Below are positions 27,667 through 37,338 of a stretch of DNA of 64,000 bases, piece by piece. The stretch is taken from contig CAWBIK010000006.1 of NCBI GenBank assembly GCA_963788965.1, forward strand, positions 1,116,001 through 1,180,000, read 5' to 3'. The notes beneath the pieces were generated by a model. The model ran no database searches and was not told the DNA's origin. It was given only the letters and a program-made list of their open reading frames with translations. Every line of letters begins with the position of its first letter. The stretch's first letter is position 1. Source of the stretch: QHXQ01 sp963788965. GTDB taxonomy: Bacteria; Acidobacteriota; Blastocatellia; Pyrinomonadales; Pyrinomonadaceae. The position numbers and the translations under genes were made by a program.

Positions 27667-28339
27667 CGGGCAACCGGCAGAGTCGAACGCGCCGCCCACG
27701 GCCGACACAGGCGAGCGCGGCATCCTATTCGTGATCAGTTCGCCGTCGGGCGGCGGCAAGGGCACGCTCATCCGGCGCGTCCGCGCGACCATCCCACGAC
27801 TCGGCTACTCCGTCTCTTGGACGACGCGCCAGCCACGCGCGGGCGAGCAACACGGCGTCCACTATGTTTTCGTTACGCCCGAAGAGTTCCTTGTGGCGCG
27901 TGAACGCGGCGAGTTCTTGGAATGGGCAACCGTGCATGGCCACTACTACGCCACGTCGCGCACGGCCGTCGAACTTGAACTGGCCGCAGGGCGCGACGTG
28001 ATCCTTGAGATCGACGTGCAAGGCGCAACGGCCGTGCGGCAAATGCTGCTCGACGAAGTCAGCATCTTCATCTTGCCGCCGTCTTACGAAGTGCTGCGCG
28101 TGCGCCTGATCGCGCGCAAGTCGGAAAGTCTCGACGCGCTCGCCTTGCGTCTACGAAATGCGCGGGCGGAGGTCGAGCATTATCGCATGTTCGATTATGT
28201 GATCTTGAACGACGAAGTTGAGCGCGCCGCCGCGCAACTTGCGTCCATCATTTACGCCGCGCGCGCCGAGCGCAAGCGACAGGAAACGCTGGTGCAGCGT
28301 GTGCTGGCAAGCTTTCCTGCGCCGACCGAAACCGGCTAA
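27659..28339 (+). CDS. gmk: Guanylate kinase
   Basis: This encodes 226 residues and starts at TTG 27659 inside the last codons of yicC, so the two are translationally coupled. The P-loop is SSPSGGGKGT (28-36), close to the family's SGPSGAGKST. Family GMP-binding segments are SWTTRQPRAGEQHGVHYVF and FLEWATVHGHYYAT, followed by LEIDVQGA and FILPPS. It phosphorylates GMP to GDP in purine nucleotide synthesis. The N-terminal 20 residues are an extension without homology to the core domain. Confidence 0.95.
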   Translation: MSDGQPAESNAPPTADTGERGILFVISSPSGGGKGTLIRRVRATIPRLGYSVSWTTRQPRAGEQHGVHYVFVTPEEFLVARERGEFLEWATVHGHYYATSRTAVELELAAGRDVILEIDVQGATAVRQMLLDEVSIFILPPSYEVLRVRLIARKSESLDALALRLRNARAEVEHYRMFDYVILNDEVERAAAQLASIIYAARAERKRQETLVQRVLASFPAPTETG

Positions 28340-28418
28340 AGAGGTGCGCGGCAACTTGCGCGCTCAATCTTTCTTAGGAATAATAGGCAATGGCCCGCAG
28401 GCCCGGTTTATTAACTAT

Positions 28419-28655
28419 ATGTCGAAAGCAAAAACAGAACAGACAGAGCGCACCGAGCAATCGTCCACCGAGCAACCGGAGATCGATTCCAAGTACCGCA
28501 TGATCATCGTCGCGGCGCAGCGCAGCAAGCAGTTGCAGCGTGGCGCGCGCCCACGCGTCGATCTCGAAACACAGCGCCACAAGCCCACCCGCATCGCGCT
28601 CGAAGAGGTACAACAGGGCAAGATCAACTTCACACTCATCGAGAAAGAAGTATAA
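28419..28655 (+). CDS. rpoZ: DNA-directed RNA polymerase omega subunit
   Basis: I start at ATG 28419 (MSKAKTEQTE), giving 78 residues. The core is IDSKYRMIIVAAQRSKQLQRG followed by a basic stretch and KPTRIALEEVQQGKI, which matches the omega helix bundle that latches the beta-prime C terminus. An N-terminal charged extension of about 20 residues replaces the usual short start. Its position behind gmk is the standard arrangement. It promotes assembly of RNA polymerase. Confidence 0.9.
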   Translation: MSKAKTEQTERTEQSSTEQPEIDSKYRMIIVAAQRSKQLQRGARPRVDLETQRHKPTRIALEEVQQGKINFTLIEKEV

Positions 28656-28665
28656 AGCAGTGACC

Positions 28666-28714
28666 AGTGACGAGTGCCAAGTAAGAACGATTCTTTTACT
28701 TGGCACTCGTCACT
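28666..28714. terminator. Perfect 19-base hairpin between convergent rpoZ and ETF-QO genes
   Basis: AGTGACGAGTGCCAAGTAA (28666-28684) is exactly complementary to 28696-28714 across an 11-base loop. It lies in the 78-base gap between convergent genes, so it is well placed as a bidirectional terminator. It belongs to the GTGACGAG word family. Confidence 0.75.
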
Positions 28715-28733
28715 TGATCAATTGTCATTGCTG

Positions 28734-30443
28734 TTACATGTTCTTGTAGTCCGGCCCGCCGCCGCCTTCGGGCGTGACCCAGTTGATGATCTGATAAGGG
28801 TCCATGATGTCGCACGTCTTGCAGTGGACGCAGTTGGAGAAGTTGATCTGCAAGCGGCGGCGACCGTCCGCGCCACCGTCCACCATTTCATAAACAGCCG
28901 CCGGGCAGAAGCGTTGACATGGGTTGCCGTACTCCTCGGCGCAGCGCGTCGAACAGATGTTCGTGTCGAGGACGTGCAGGTGCGCCGGTTGATCTTCGTC
29001 GTGCCCGACCGCAGCGTGGTATACGTCGGTCAACTTGTTAAAGGTCACTTTGCCGTCGAAGCGCAAGCCGTTATAACGCTGCTCGATCTGATCGCCTTTG
29101 TAACCATAGTCCGCGAGCTTGCGCATAACTTCGTGCCCCGGCTCGGCCGCTGCCCGATCAAACAGCCCCCACGAACGACCGCCCGTGATGAACTGTAGCC
29201 CCGCGTTCGCCATCCCCAACCAGCGCCCGCGTTTGAAGCCCGCGTGAAAATTTCGCACACGCCGCAACTCCGGCGTGATCCAACTCGCCTGCACGAGTTC
29301 TTCATAACGTTGTAACTGGCGCGCGGAATAGTCGCCCGCGACGAGCGCCGCGAAGATCGTCTCGGCGGCCAACATGCCACTCTTGATCGCCGTGTGGATA
29401 CCCTTGAGACGCTGCGAATTGAGGAAGCCCGCGCAGTCGCCGACGAGCAGCACGCCATCCGCATAAAGTCGCGGCATGGCGTGATAACCACCGGCCGCAA
29501 TTGTCTTCGCGCCGTAGCGCAGCAGCTTGCCGCCTTCGAGCAACTTGGTGACGAATGGGTGTTGCTTGAAGCGTTGAAACTCCGCGTGCGGATCGAGCAG
29601 AGGGTCTTTGTAATCAAGCCCGGTCACATAACCGAGGTTGACGATGCGATTACTCAGACCATAAATCCAACCGCCGCCGTAAGTGTGCGGATCGGACGGA
29701 TAACCGAGCGTGTGCGTGACGCGCCCCGTGGGATAACGGTCGTCGGGCAGTTCCCACAACTCTTTCACGCCGATGCTATAGACCTGCGGCTCGCGCCCTT
29801 CGTTTAGATTGAGCCGCTGCGCAAGTTGCTTCGTCAGCGAACCGCGCGGACCTTCGCCGAGCACGGTGACTTTCGCCAGCAGGTCAACGCCCGGCTCGAA
29901 GTTCGCCTTCGGCTTCCCTTCCTTGTCGATGCCTTTATCGCCCGTGCGGACGCCGACCACGCGGTCGTGCTCGTCGTAGAGCATCTCCGCGCCGGGGAAC
30001 TCCGGAAAGATGTTAACGCCCGCCGCCTCTGCCTGTTCGCCAAGCCACGCCGTCAGCTTGTTCAGCGATACGATGTAATAACCATGATTTTTGAGCGGCG
30101 GCGGCGTGATGGGCGAACGGATCGCGCGCGTCTTCGTCAGGTATAAAAAGTAATCTTCTTTAACTGGCGATTCGAGCGGCGCACCCTGTTCGATAAAATC
30201 GGGAATCAACTCTTTGAGCGCGCGCGGGTCCATCACCGCGCCCGACAGTATGTGCGCGCCCACGGCCGCGCCCTTCTCGATTACGCCGATCTCGATCTCG
30301 CCTAACGGCTTGCCTGCGCGCGTGCCATTGGCGACCGCTTCGTTATGCTCTTTCACCAGCCGCGCCAAATGCAGCGCCCCGCTCAAGTTCGCCGGCCCCG
30401 CGCCGACGAACACCACATCCATCTCTAAACTCTCTCGCTCCAT
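28734..30443 (-). CDS. Electron transfer flavoprotein-ubiquinone oxidoreductase
   Basis: I start at ATG 30443 (MERESLEMDVV), which follows GAGGAGAG; 569 residues. The FAD-binding motif is VVFVGAGPANLSGALHLARL, with further FAD contacts at VLLVGDCAGFLNSQ. A C-terminal 4Fe-4S domain has TNICSTRCAEEYGNPCQRFCP and NFSNCVHCKTCDIMDP. These mark ETF-QO, which passes electrons from the electron transfer flavoprotein (fatty-acid and amino-acid oxidation) to the quinone pool at the membrane. No etfAB is next to it. The promoter region carries a 14-base palindrome resembling FadR operators. Confidence 0.95.
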   Translation of the reverse strand: MERESLEMDVVFVGAGPANLSGALHLARLVKEHNEAVANGTRAGKPLGEIEIGVIEKGAAVGAHILSGAVMDPRALKELIPDFIEQGAPLESPVKEDYFLYLTKTRAIRSPITPPPLKNHGYYIVSLNKLTAWLGEQAEAAGVNIFPEFPGAEMLYDEHDRVVGVRTGDKGIDKEGKPKANFEPGVDLLAKVTVLGEGPRGSLTKQLAQRLNLNEGREPQVYSIGVKELWELPDDRYPTGRVTHTLGYPSDPHTYGGGWIYGLSNRIVNLGYVTGLDYKDPLLDPHAEFQRFKQHPFVTKLLEGGKLLRYGAKTIAAGGYHAMPRLYADGVLLVGDCAGFLNSQRLKGIHTAIKSGMLAAETIFAALVAGDYSARQLQRYEELVQASWITPELRRVRNFHAGFKRGRWLGMANAGLQFITGGRSWGLFDRAAAEPGHEVMRKLADYGYKGDQIEQRYNGLRFDGKVTFNKLTDVYHAAVGHDEDQPAHLHVLDTNICSTRCAEEYGNPCQRFCPAAVYEMVDGGADGRRRLQINFSNCVHCKTCDIMDPYQIINWVTPEGGGGPDYKNM

Positions 30444-30509
30444 CCAAACTCTCCTCGCGCCGCGTGTCGCCCGCACGACGCCGCGTCGTCTTCGTCATCA
30501 AACTAAAAA

Positions 30510-30523
30510 TGAATGGCCATTCA
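30510..30523. promoter_or_regulatory. Palindromic operator candidate upstream of ETF-QO
   Basis: TGAATGGCCATTCA is a perfect 14-base palindrome. It begins eight bases downstream of the -10 box proposed for the ETF-QO gene, where it would block transcription start. It resembles TetR-type FadR sites of Bacillus (TGAATGA..TCATTCA), which control fatty-acid oxidation genes including etfAB. Confidence 0.55.
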
Positions 30524-30531
30524 GTGAACAG

Positions 30532-30561
30532 AGTATAACAGAATGCCCACGCGGAGCTAAA
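30532..30561 (-). promoter_or_regulatory. Promoter candidate for ETF-QO
   Basis: On the minus strand TTTAGC (30561-30556), an 18-base spacer and TATACT (30537-30532) form a sigma-70-like pair. The -10 box is good and the -35 box is weak. It lies about 90 bases before the start codon. Confidence 0.45.
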
Positions 30562-30660
30562 CGGCGACGAGGCCCGTTTGCACTTTTCGCGGCCCGATTT
30601 CGTCATGGCCCGGCCGGGCGTTAGAATGAGTCATACAACTGACAAGAAAGGTTCGAGCAC

Positions 30661-32751
<2,091 letters not shown>

Positions 32752-32756
32752 GCTCG

Positions 32757-32826
32757 TTAACCACAAAGCCACGAAGCCACGAAGTTCGTTAAAGACAACT
32801 TCGCGGCTTCGTGGCTTTGTGGTTAA
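32757..32826. terminator. Long hairpin of the CACAAAGCCACGAAG type at convergent gene ends
   Basis: Thirty-base arms (32757-32786 and 32797-32826) pair with a single mismatch; the left arm begins TTAACCACAAAGCCACGAAG. It lies between the convergent YyaL and RNase D genes and is a good bidirectional terminator candidate. It is the best-conserved member of this repeat family in the window. Confidence 0.8.
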
Positions 32827-32837
32827 TTTCTACATGA

Positions 32838-33704
32838 TTAGCTGAAGGCTTCGCGCAGGGCGACGAGGAGGTCGGCCCCGTAGCGCGTGATCTTGGACTC
32901 GCCGAGGCCGTGTATGTCTTTCAGTGCGTCGAGCGTTTCGGGGCGCGCGTGGGCAAGTTCTTCAAGCGTGCGATCCGGGCAGATCATGTAAGCGGGCACA
33001 CGTTCGGCAAACGCGCGCTCCAAGCGCCACTTCTTCAAGCGCGTGACCGCGCGCCGCGCCTCTTCGGTCAACACGGGCGGCGGCGTCTTCGGCCGTACAC
33101 GACGACGCGGCCCCGTGCTGCGGGCCGGCGCGCCCGTCAACGTCGCGCTCCGCACGAACCCCTCCCAGCGCGGTTCAGCTTCGAGCCTGCGGCGCAACTC
33201 GTCGTACACGTGCAAGGTCATGTACGCGTCATCAGCGGCGTATTGAAGTTGTGCCCGCGTCAGCGGCCGACGCCGCCAGTTCGATTGTTGCAGGGTCTTA
33301 TCGAGCGCGAGGCCGAACAGGTGTGCGACGACGGCGGCGAGGCTGTAAGACGGCAGGTCGAGCGCCAGACGTGACAGGCGCAACGTGTCTACGAGCGCGG
33401 CCGGTTGGAGTGCCGCGCCGAGCAGGACCAGTTCGTCGAAGCGCGCGTTGTGCGCCACCTTTGCGACCGTGGACGACTCGACGAGCGGCCGCACAACTTC
33501 GACGCCCGTTGCTTGCACGTCGATGACAAGCACCTCGCCGACGCGGGGCGCAAGTTGCACGAGCGAGACTTGGTTCTGGTTTTGGCCTCTGTCCCAGAAC
33601 GTCTCCGTGTCGAGGCCGAGCATGGCTTCACCGGCCAGTGGCGCGAGTGCCGCCTCGGCCTCTTGTGCGTTGACGATGTAGCGATAAGCCGGTCGTTCGT
33701 CCAT
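32838..33704 (-). CDS. rnd: Ribonuclease D (DEDDy exonuclease with HRDC domain)
   Basis: The product is 288 residues. Exonuclease motifs I-III are intact: AMLGLDTETFW (Asp and Glu), KVAHNARFDELVL (Asp) and QLQYAADDAYMTLHVYDEL (Tyr and Asp), the DEDDy arrangement. The C-terminal HRDC helix bundle is at about 215-285 (LKKWRLERAFAERVPAYMIC, GLGESKITRYG). RNase D trims the 3' ends of tRNA precursors and other stable RNAs. It may also be a shorter member of the RecQ-associated exonuclease group, but the HRDC makes rnd the better name. Confidence 0.9.
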   Translation of the reverse strand: MDERPAYRYIVNAQEAEAALAPLAGEAMLGLDTETFWDRGQNQNQVSLVQLAPRVGEVLVIDVQATGVEVVRPLVESSTVAKVAHNARFDELVLLGAALQPAALVDTLRLSRLALDLPSYSLAAVVAHLFGLALDKTLQQSNWRRRPLTRAQLQYAADDAYMTLHVYDELRRRLEAEPRWEGFVRSATLTGAPARSTGPRRRVRPKTPPPVLTEEARRAVTRLKKWRLERAFAERVPAYMICPDRTLEELAHARPETLDALKDIHGLGESKITRYGADLLVALREAFS

Positions 33705-33784
33705 GCCAGCAGTCTATAAAACGAAAGGCGCGCTATGGAACTTTGCCAGCGCGCCTTACTCTTAACGTCGCCAACCAGCGCCGG

Positions 33785-34144
33785 CTAAGGCGTGTTCCGG
33801 TTATTCGAGTTCGGGGCCATGTTCGAGTTGCGGTTCGCGTTCGTGTTGTGGTTCGCGTTGTTTGAATTCGAGTTCATGTTGTGATTCATGTTATTCGAAT
33901 TCGTGTTGTGGTTAGCGTTATTTGAATTCATGTTCGCGTTCATGTTCCCGCCCATGTTCGCGTTTGTGTTCGTGTTCGTCGTGGCCGGCGGCGCGGTGGT
34001 TGTGCTGTTGGTCGTGGTCGTGGTGGTTGTGCTGTTGGTGGTTGTGGCGTTGGTGTTGGTCATGTTGGTGTTGTCGGCGGCCGTACAGCCGAGCCAGAGG
34101 CTTGTGAGCGCCAGCAAAGTCACCAGAGCTAAAGTTCGTCGCAT
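33785..34144 (-). CDS. Asn/Thr-rich low-complexity lipoprotein
   Basis: This 119-residue protein starts at ATG 34144 with GGAGGAAAC upstream. A lipoprotein signal peptide ends in the lipobox LWLGC (C20). The mature protein is almost only Asn, Thr, Ala, Met and His: a poly-Thr/Asn segment (about 30-60) is followed by a repeating tract of the form NMN-NS-NNAN-HNTN (about 65-115). The periodic His and Met residues could bind metal, but that is speculative. At DNA level the tract is made of degenerate GTTCGTGTT and GTTCATGTT units. Surface-exposed spacer or metal-binding protein are possible; no family recognised. Confidence 0.75.
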   Translation of the reverse strand: MRRTLALVTLLALTSLWLGCTAADNTNMTNTNATTTNSTTTTTTTNSTTTAPPATTNTNTNANMGGNMNANMNSNNANHNTNSNNMNHNMNSNSNNANHNTNANRNSNMAPNSNNRNTP

Positions 34145-34611
34145 CGCGTTTCCTCCTGAGTTCGCCCCGTGGGGTTGTGGTCAATGATGAGCCGCGCTGT
34201 GGTCGCGCGTCCCCGCGCCTCAATCCGGCCCGTGGCGACTGCGACGCGGAAGACGGACGGAGGCGGCCGAGTTTCTAAAAACTTCGCGGCCACCACACGG
34301 CGAGTTGTTACTTGTAAGACTACCGGCGCAGTTTAACACCAAGCGCGAATGGAAATGCATGACATTTTTGTGTTCTCAAACTACATTTCAGGTAGTCGCG
34401 CGGCACTTAACCCGGTCGCACAATTTCCGTCCGCTGCAAGTAAATCAGCTTGACTATTGTTGTGAAAAACCGCTATTTTGGTTATGCCAACATTGTTTGG
34501 CACACTCTCCTGCGCCTTGTCAGATGACCGCCTGACGAGGCTCGCGCCGTCGGATCACAGTTTGTAACCACAAAATTTGAGCGCCCCAACCTGCGCAGGA
34601 CAGTAACCGCG
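34145..34611. other. Divergent intergenic region before the HD-GYP gene
   Basis: These 467 bases separate the minus-strand lipoprotein from the plus-strand signalling gene. No ORF of note is seen. The part from 34330 to 34500 is AT-rich and holds the proposed promoter at 34450-34479. A short imperfect inverted repeat lies near 34263-34291. No known riboswitch fold was recognised. Confidence 0.4.
34450..34479 (+). promoter_or_regulatory. Sigma-70-like promoter candidate for the HD-GYP gene
   Basis: TTGACT (34450-34455), an 18-base spacer and TATTTT (34474-34479) lie 133 bases before the start codon in an AT-rich stretch. The -35 box is near consensus and the -10 box is fair. Confidence 0.45.
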
Positions 34612-37119
34612 ATGCCGAACGGAAACTGGAAATGCCTCGCCCTCCTGTGTGGCGTAGCCATCGTAGCGACTTCGCTGCTCGCCTTTACTTTTTCAGGGCT
34701 GCTACTGCTGCCTGCGCACGGCTGGCTGCTATTCGCGGCGCTGCTCGTGCTGACGGTGGCGGCGGGCCGGTTCACCGTGCCCGTGACGGATGCGGACGGC
34801 GTCGGGCAGAGTCATAAGTCGCTCGCGGACGCGTTTATATTTTTGGCGGCGATGATCTATGGGGCTGCGCCCGCAGCCATCCTTGCGGGCGTTGACGGCT
34901 TCAACACTTCGCGCCGCTCAGGCAAGCATACGCGTCTTGCTTATTCGACCGCGGCGGCCGTCGCCTCGACCGCAATCGCCGTGCTTGCATATGAAGCACT
35001 GGCGCGGTTCTTTGCCACGCATGCGGGCGTGCATAACTTAATGGACGCGCCGCTCGAAGCTTTGCTGTTGCCACTGTGCGTGCTGGCGTTCGTGCAGTAC
35101 GGCTTGAACACGCTGGCAACGGTTGCTTACTCGGCCTGCGAGTCGGGTCATGCGCGCTTGCACTTGTCGCGCGAGAGTCTGGTGTGGACGGCGGTGACGC
35201 AGATGGCGGGCGCGGGCGCGGCGGCGCTGTTTTATTACGCGCGCCAACAGCAAAACCGTGTCGCCTTCCTTTCGCTCGGCCTGTTGATGGTGGGCCTCGT
35301 CTATCTGCTCTATCGTTTCGACCGGCAACGCGTAGATGAACTGAAGCGCAGCGAGACTGAGAAGTTGCGGCATGTGCAGGAGATCGCAGACCTGCACATG
35401 AACACCATCGAATCGCTCGCCATCGCCATCGACGCTAAAGACCAGACGACGCACGGGCACGTGCGCCGCACGCAAATCTACGCGCTCGAACTCGGCAAGC
35501 TGCTCGGCATCAACGAGACGGAGTTGCAAGCCCTGCGTGCGGGTGCGCTCTTGCACGACATCGGGAAGCTCGCCGTGCCTGAGTACATCTTGAACAAGCC
35601 GGGCAAGCTCACCGTGGCCGAGTTTGAGAAGATGAAGATTCACACGGTCGTCGGCGGCGACATCATCAAGCGCGTCGGCTTCCCTTACCCGGTCGAAGAC
35701 ATCGTGCGCTTTCACCATGAGAAGTGGGACGGCACAGGCTATCCGCGCGGTCTGCGCGGCGATCAGATTCCGATGGTCGCGCGCATCATCTCGGTCGTTG
35801 ACTTCTACGATGCGACCCGCTGCGACCGTCCTTATCGCGTCGGCATGCAGCGCGAAGAATCGCTCGCGCTGCTGCGTCGCATGGCTAACTCTGCGTTCGA
35901 CCCGCGCGTGGTCGAGATGTTCGTCAGCAACATAGATTTTCTCGACAACCTGATCGCGGCGCAGGACATACAGGAGCAGGTACAATCTGACGAAGATCAG
36001 TTGATGACAAGCGCCACGCCCGATGCGGGCCTCGCGTCGGAAGTGCTCGGCGTGCCGGCCGACGAGTCGGCGGGCTTCCGCTCCATCGTCGAAGCGCAGC
36101 GCGAGGTCTATGCCCTGCATGAGATCGCGCAGACCATCGGCTCGTCTTTGAACTTGCAAGACACGGTTACGCTCGTTGCGAGCAAACTGCGCGCGATTGT
36201 GCCGTTCGATACGTGCGTCATCTATCTGGTTGACGAGCGCACGGGCAAGGCTACGGCAGCGCATGTTGCCGGGCAGGACACGGAGGCGTTCGCCAATCGC
36301 CGCGTCACGCTCGGCGAAGGCATCACGGGCTGGGTGATCGCCAACGCGCGCTCGATGTGCAACACGTCGCCGGAGCTTGATCTCGTGGGTCAACCCGACG
36401 ATCTGATCCGCCGCATCAAGGGCGTGCTCGTCTCGCCGCTGCTGCGCGAAGACGGCGCGTTCGGCGCGATCACGCTCTACTCGAAGACGCGCACGTCATA
36501 CACGACCGAGCAAGTGCGCCTGCTCGAATCGGTTGCGCAACACGCCGCGACCGCGCTCAACAACGCGCTCACCTTTGAACGGACGAAAGAGAGTGCGCTC
36601 ACCGATCCGCTCACAGACCTGCCGAACGCGCGCTCCTTCCATCTAATGCTCGAACAGCGCCTCGCCGAATGCCAACGCAACAGCCGCGAGCCGCTGACCG
36701 TACTCTCGATGGACCTGGACGACTTCAAATCGGTCAACGACGCTTACGGGCACGGCGTCGGCGACCGTCTGCTGGCCAACGTGGCCGCCGTCATCAAACG
36801 CCAACTCCGGCAGATGGACATACTCGCGCGCTACGCGGGTGACGAGTTCGTTGCCATCATGCCGATGGCTTCGGCGGATGTGGCGGCGCTAGTTGCGGAA
36901 CGCGTGCGCGCGGCGGTCGAGACGCATCCTTTCACCGTCCGCACAGGGCGCACCGTACAGGTCGGCATCAGCATCGGCGCAGCCTGTTTCCCACATGAAG
37001 GCGAAACGAGCGAGTCGCTCTTGCACGCGGCCGGGCGCAACATGCAGCACGACAAGTACACGCGCCGGTTAAGCCCGCAAGCGACCACACGCGGCGTTGC
37101 TTCAATGGACGCGCGCTAA
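34612..37119 (+). CDS. Cyclic-di-GMP protein: membrane sensor, HD-GYP, GAF and GGDEF
   Basis: This encodes 835 residues. About eight membrane helices occupy 1-245 (an MASE-like sensor). The HD-GYP phosphodiesterase domain (about 265-440) has LLHDIGKLAVP (HD at about 315) and HHEKWDGTGYPRGLRGDQIP (GYP at about 375). A GAF domain spans about 485-640. A GGDEF domain (about 665-820) has the active site YAGDEF at about 741 and the product-inhibition site RQMD five residues before it. Both a degrading and a making domain are therefore present and look intact; Ala replaces the first Gly of GGDEF, which occurs in active cyclases. It would set local cyclic-di-GMP levels. Confidence 0.92.
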   Translation: MPNGNWKCLALLCGVAIVATSLLAFTFSGLLLLPAHGWLLFAALLVLTVAAGRFTVPVTDADGVGQSHKSLADAFIFLAAMIYGAAPAAILAGVDGFNTSRRSGKHTRLAYSTAAAVASTAIAVLAYEALARFFATHAGVHNLMDAPLEALLLPLCVLAFVQYGLNTLATVAYSACESGHARLHLSRESLVWTAVTQMAGAGAAALFYYARQQQNRVAFLSLGLLMVGLVYLLYRFDRQRVDELKRSETEKLRHVQEIADLHMNTIESLAIAIDAKDQTTHGHVRRTQIYALELGKLLGINETELQALRAGALLHDIGKLAVPEYILNKPGKLTVAEFEKMKIHTVVGGDIIKRVGFPYPVEDIVRFHHEKWDGTGYPRGLRGDQIPMVARIISVVDFYDATRCDRPYRVGMQREESLALLRRMANSAFDPRVVEMFVSNIDFLDNLIAAQDIQEQVQSDEDQLMTSATPDAGLASEVLGVPADESAGFRSIVEAQREVYALHEIAQTIGSSLNLQDTVTLVASKLRAIVPFDTCVIYLVDERTGKATAAHVAGQDTEAFANRRVTLGEGITGWVIANARSMCNTSPELDLVGQPDDLIRRIKGVLVSPLLREDGAFGAITLYSKTRTSYTTEQVRLLESVAQHAATALNNALTFERTKESALTDPLTDLPNARSFHLMLEQRLAECQRNSREPLTVLSMDLDDFKSVNDAYGHGVGDRLLANVAAVIKRQLRQMDILARYAGDEFVAIMPMASADVAALVAERVRAAVETHPFTVRTGRTVQVGISIGAACFPHEGETSESLLHAAGRNMQHDKYTRRLSPQATTRGVASMDAR

Positions 37120-37145
37120 CCATTTCAGTTCATCTTTAATCAGGG

Positions 37146-37178
37146 CCGGCGCGATTGTGATGCACATAATCGCGCCGG
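37146..37178 (+). terminator. GC-rich hairpin terminator candidate after the HD-GYP gene
   Basis: CCGGCGCGATT (37146-37156) is perfectly complementary to AATCGCGCCGG (37168-37178) across an 11-base loop and is followed by TTGCTT. It lies 27 bases after the stop codon, fitting an intrinsic terminator with a weak T-tract. Confidence 0.65.
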
Positions 37179-37201
37179 TTGCTTCATGTAGTCGCCTGCT
37201 T

Positions 37202-37231
37202 TTGCGCGCAGGCTGACACCTCGCGTATAAT
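37202..37231 (+). promoter_or_regulatory. Promoter candidate of the pyruvate dehydrogenase operon
   Basis: A consensus TATAAT (37226-37231) is preceded, with an 18-base spacer, by TTGCGC (37202-37207). It lies 108 bases before pdhA and follows the terminator of the preceding gene. Confidence 0.5.
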
Positions 37232-37338
37232 TCGCGTCGTATTCTCCAAGTGTTATCTAGCTTGTAATCACATGGCGCGCGTTCGTGTGCGCCGACGTGT
37301 CGCGCTGAATCTTTGCTGCGTCAGAAAAGTGTGCGCCG

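Noticed and set aside
35038..36393. A 451-residue minus-strand ORF within the HD-GYP gene
   Set aside because: The plus-strand frame has intact HD-GYP, GAF and GGDEF motifs. The opposite frame is an Arg/His/Ala-rich shadow without motifs.
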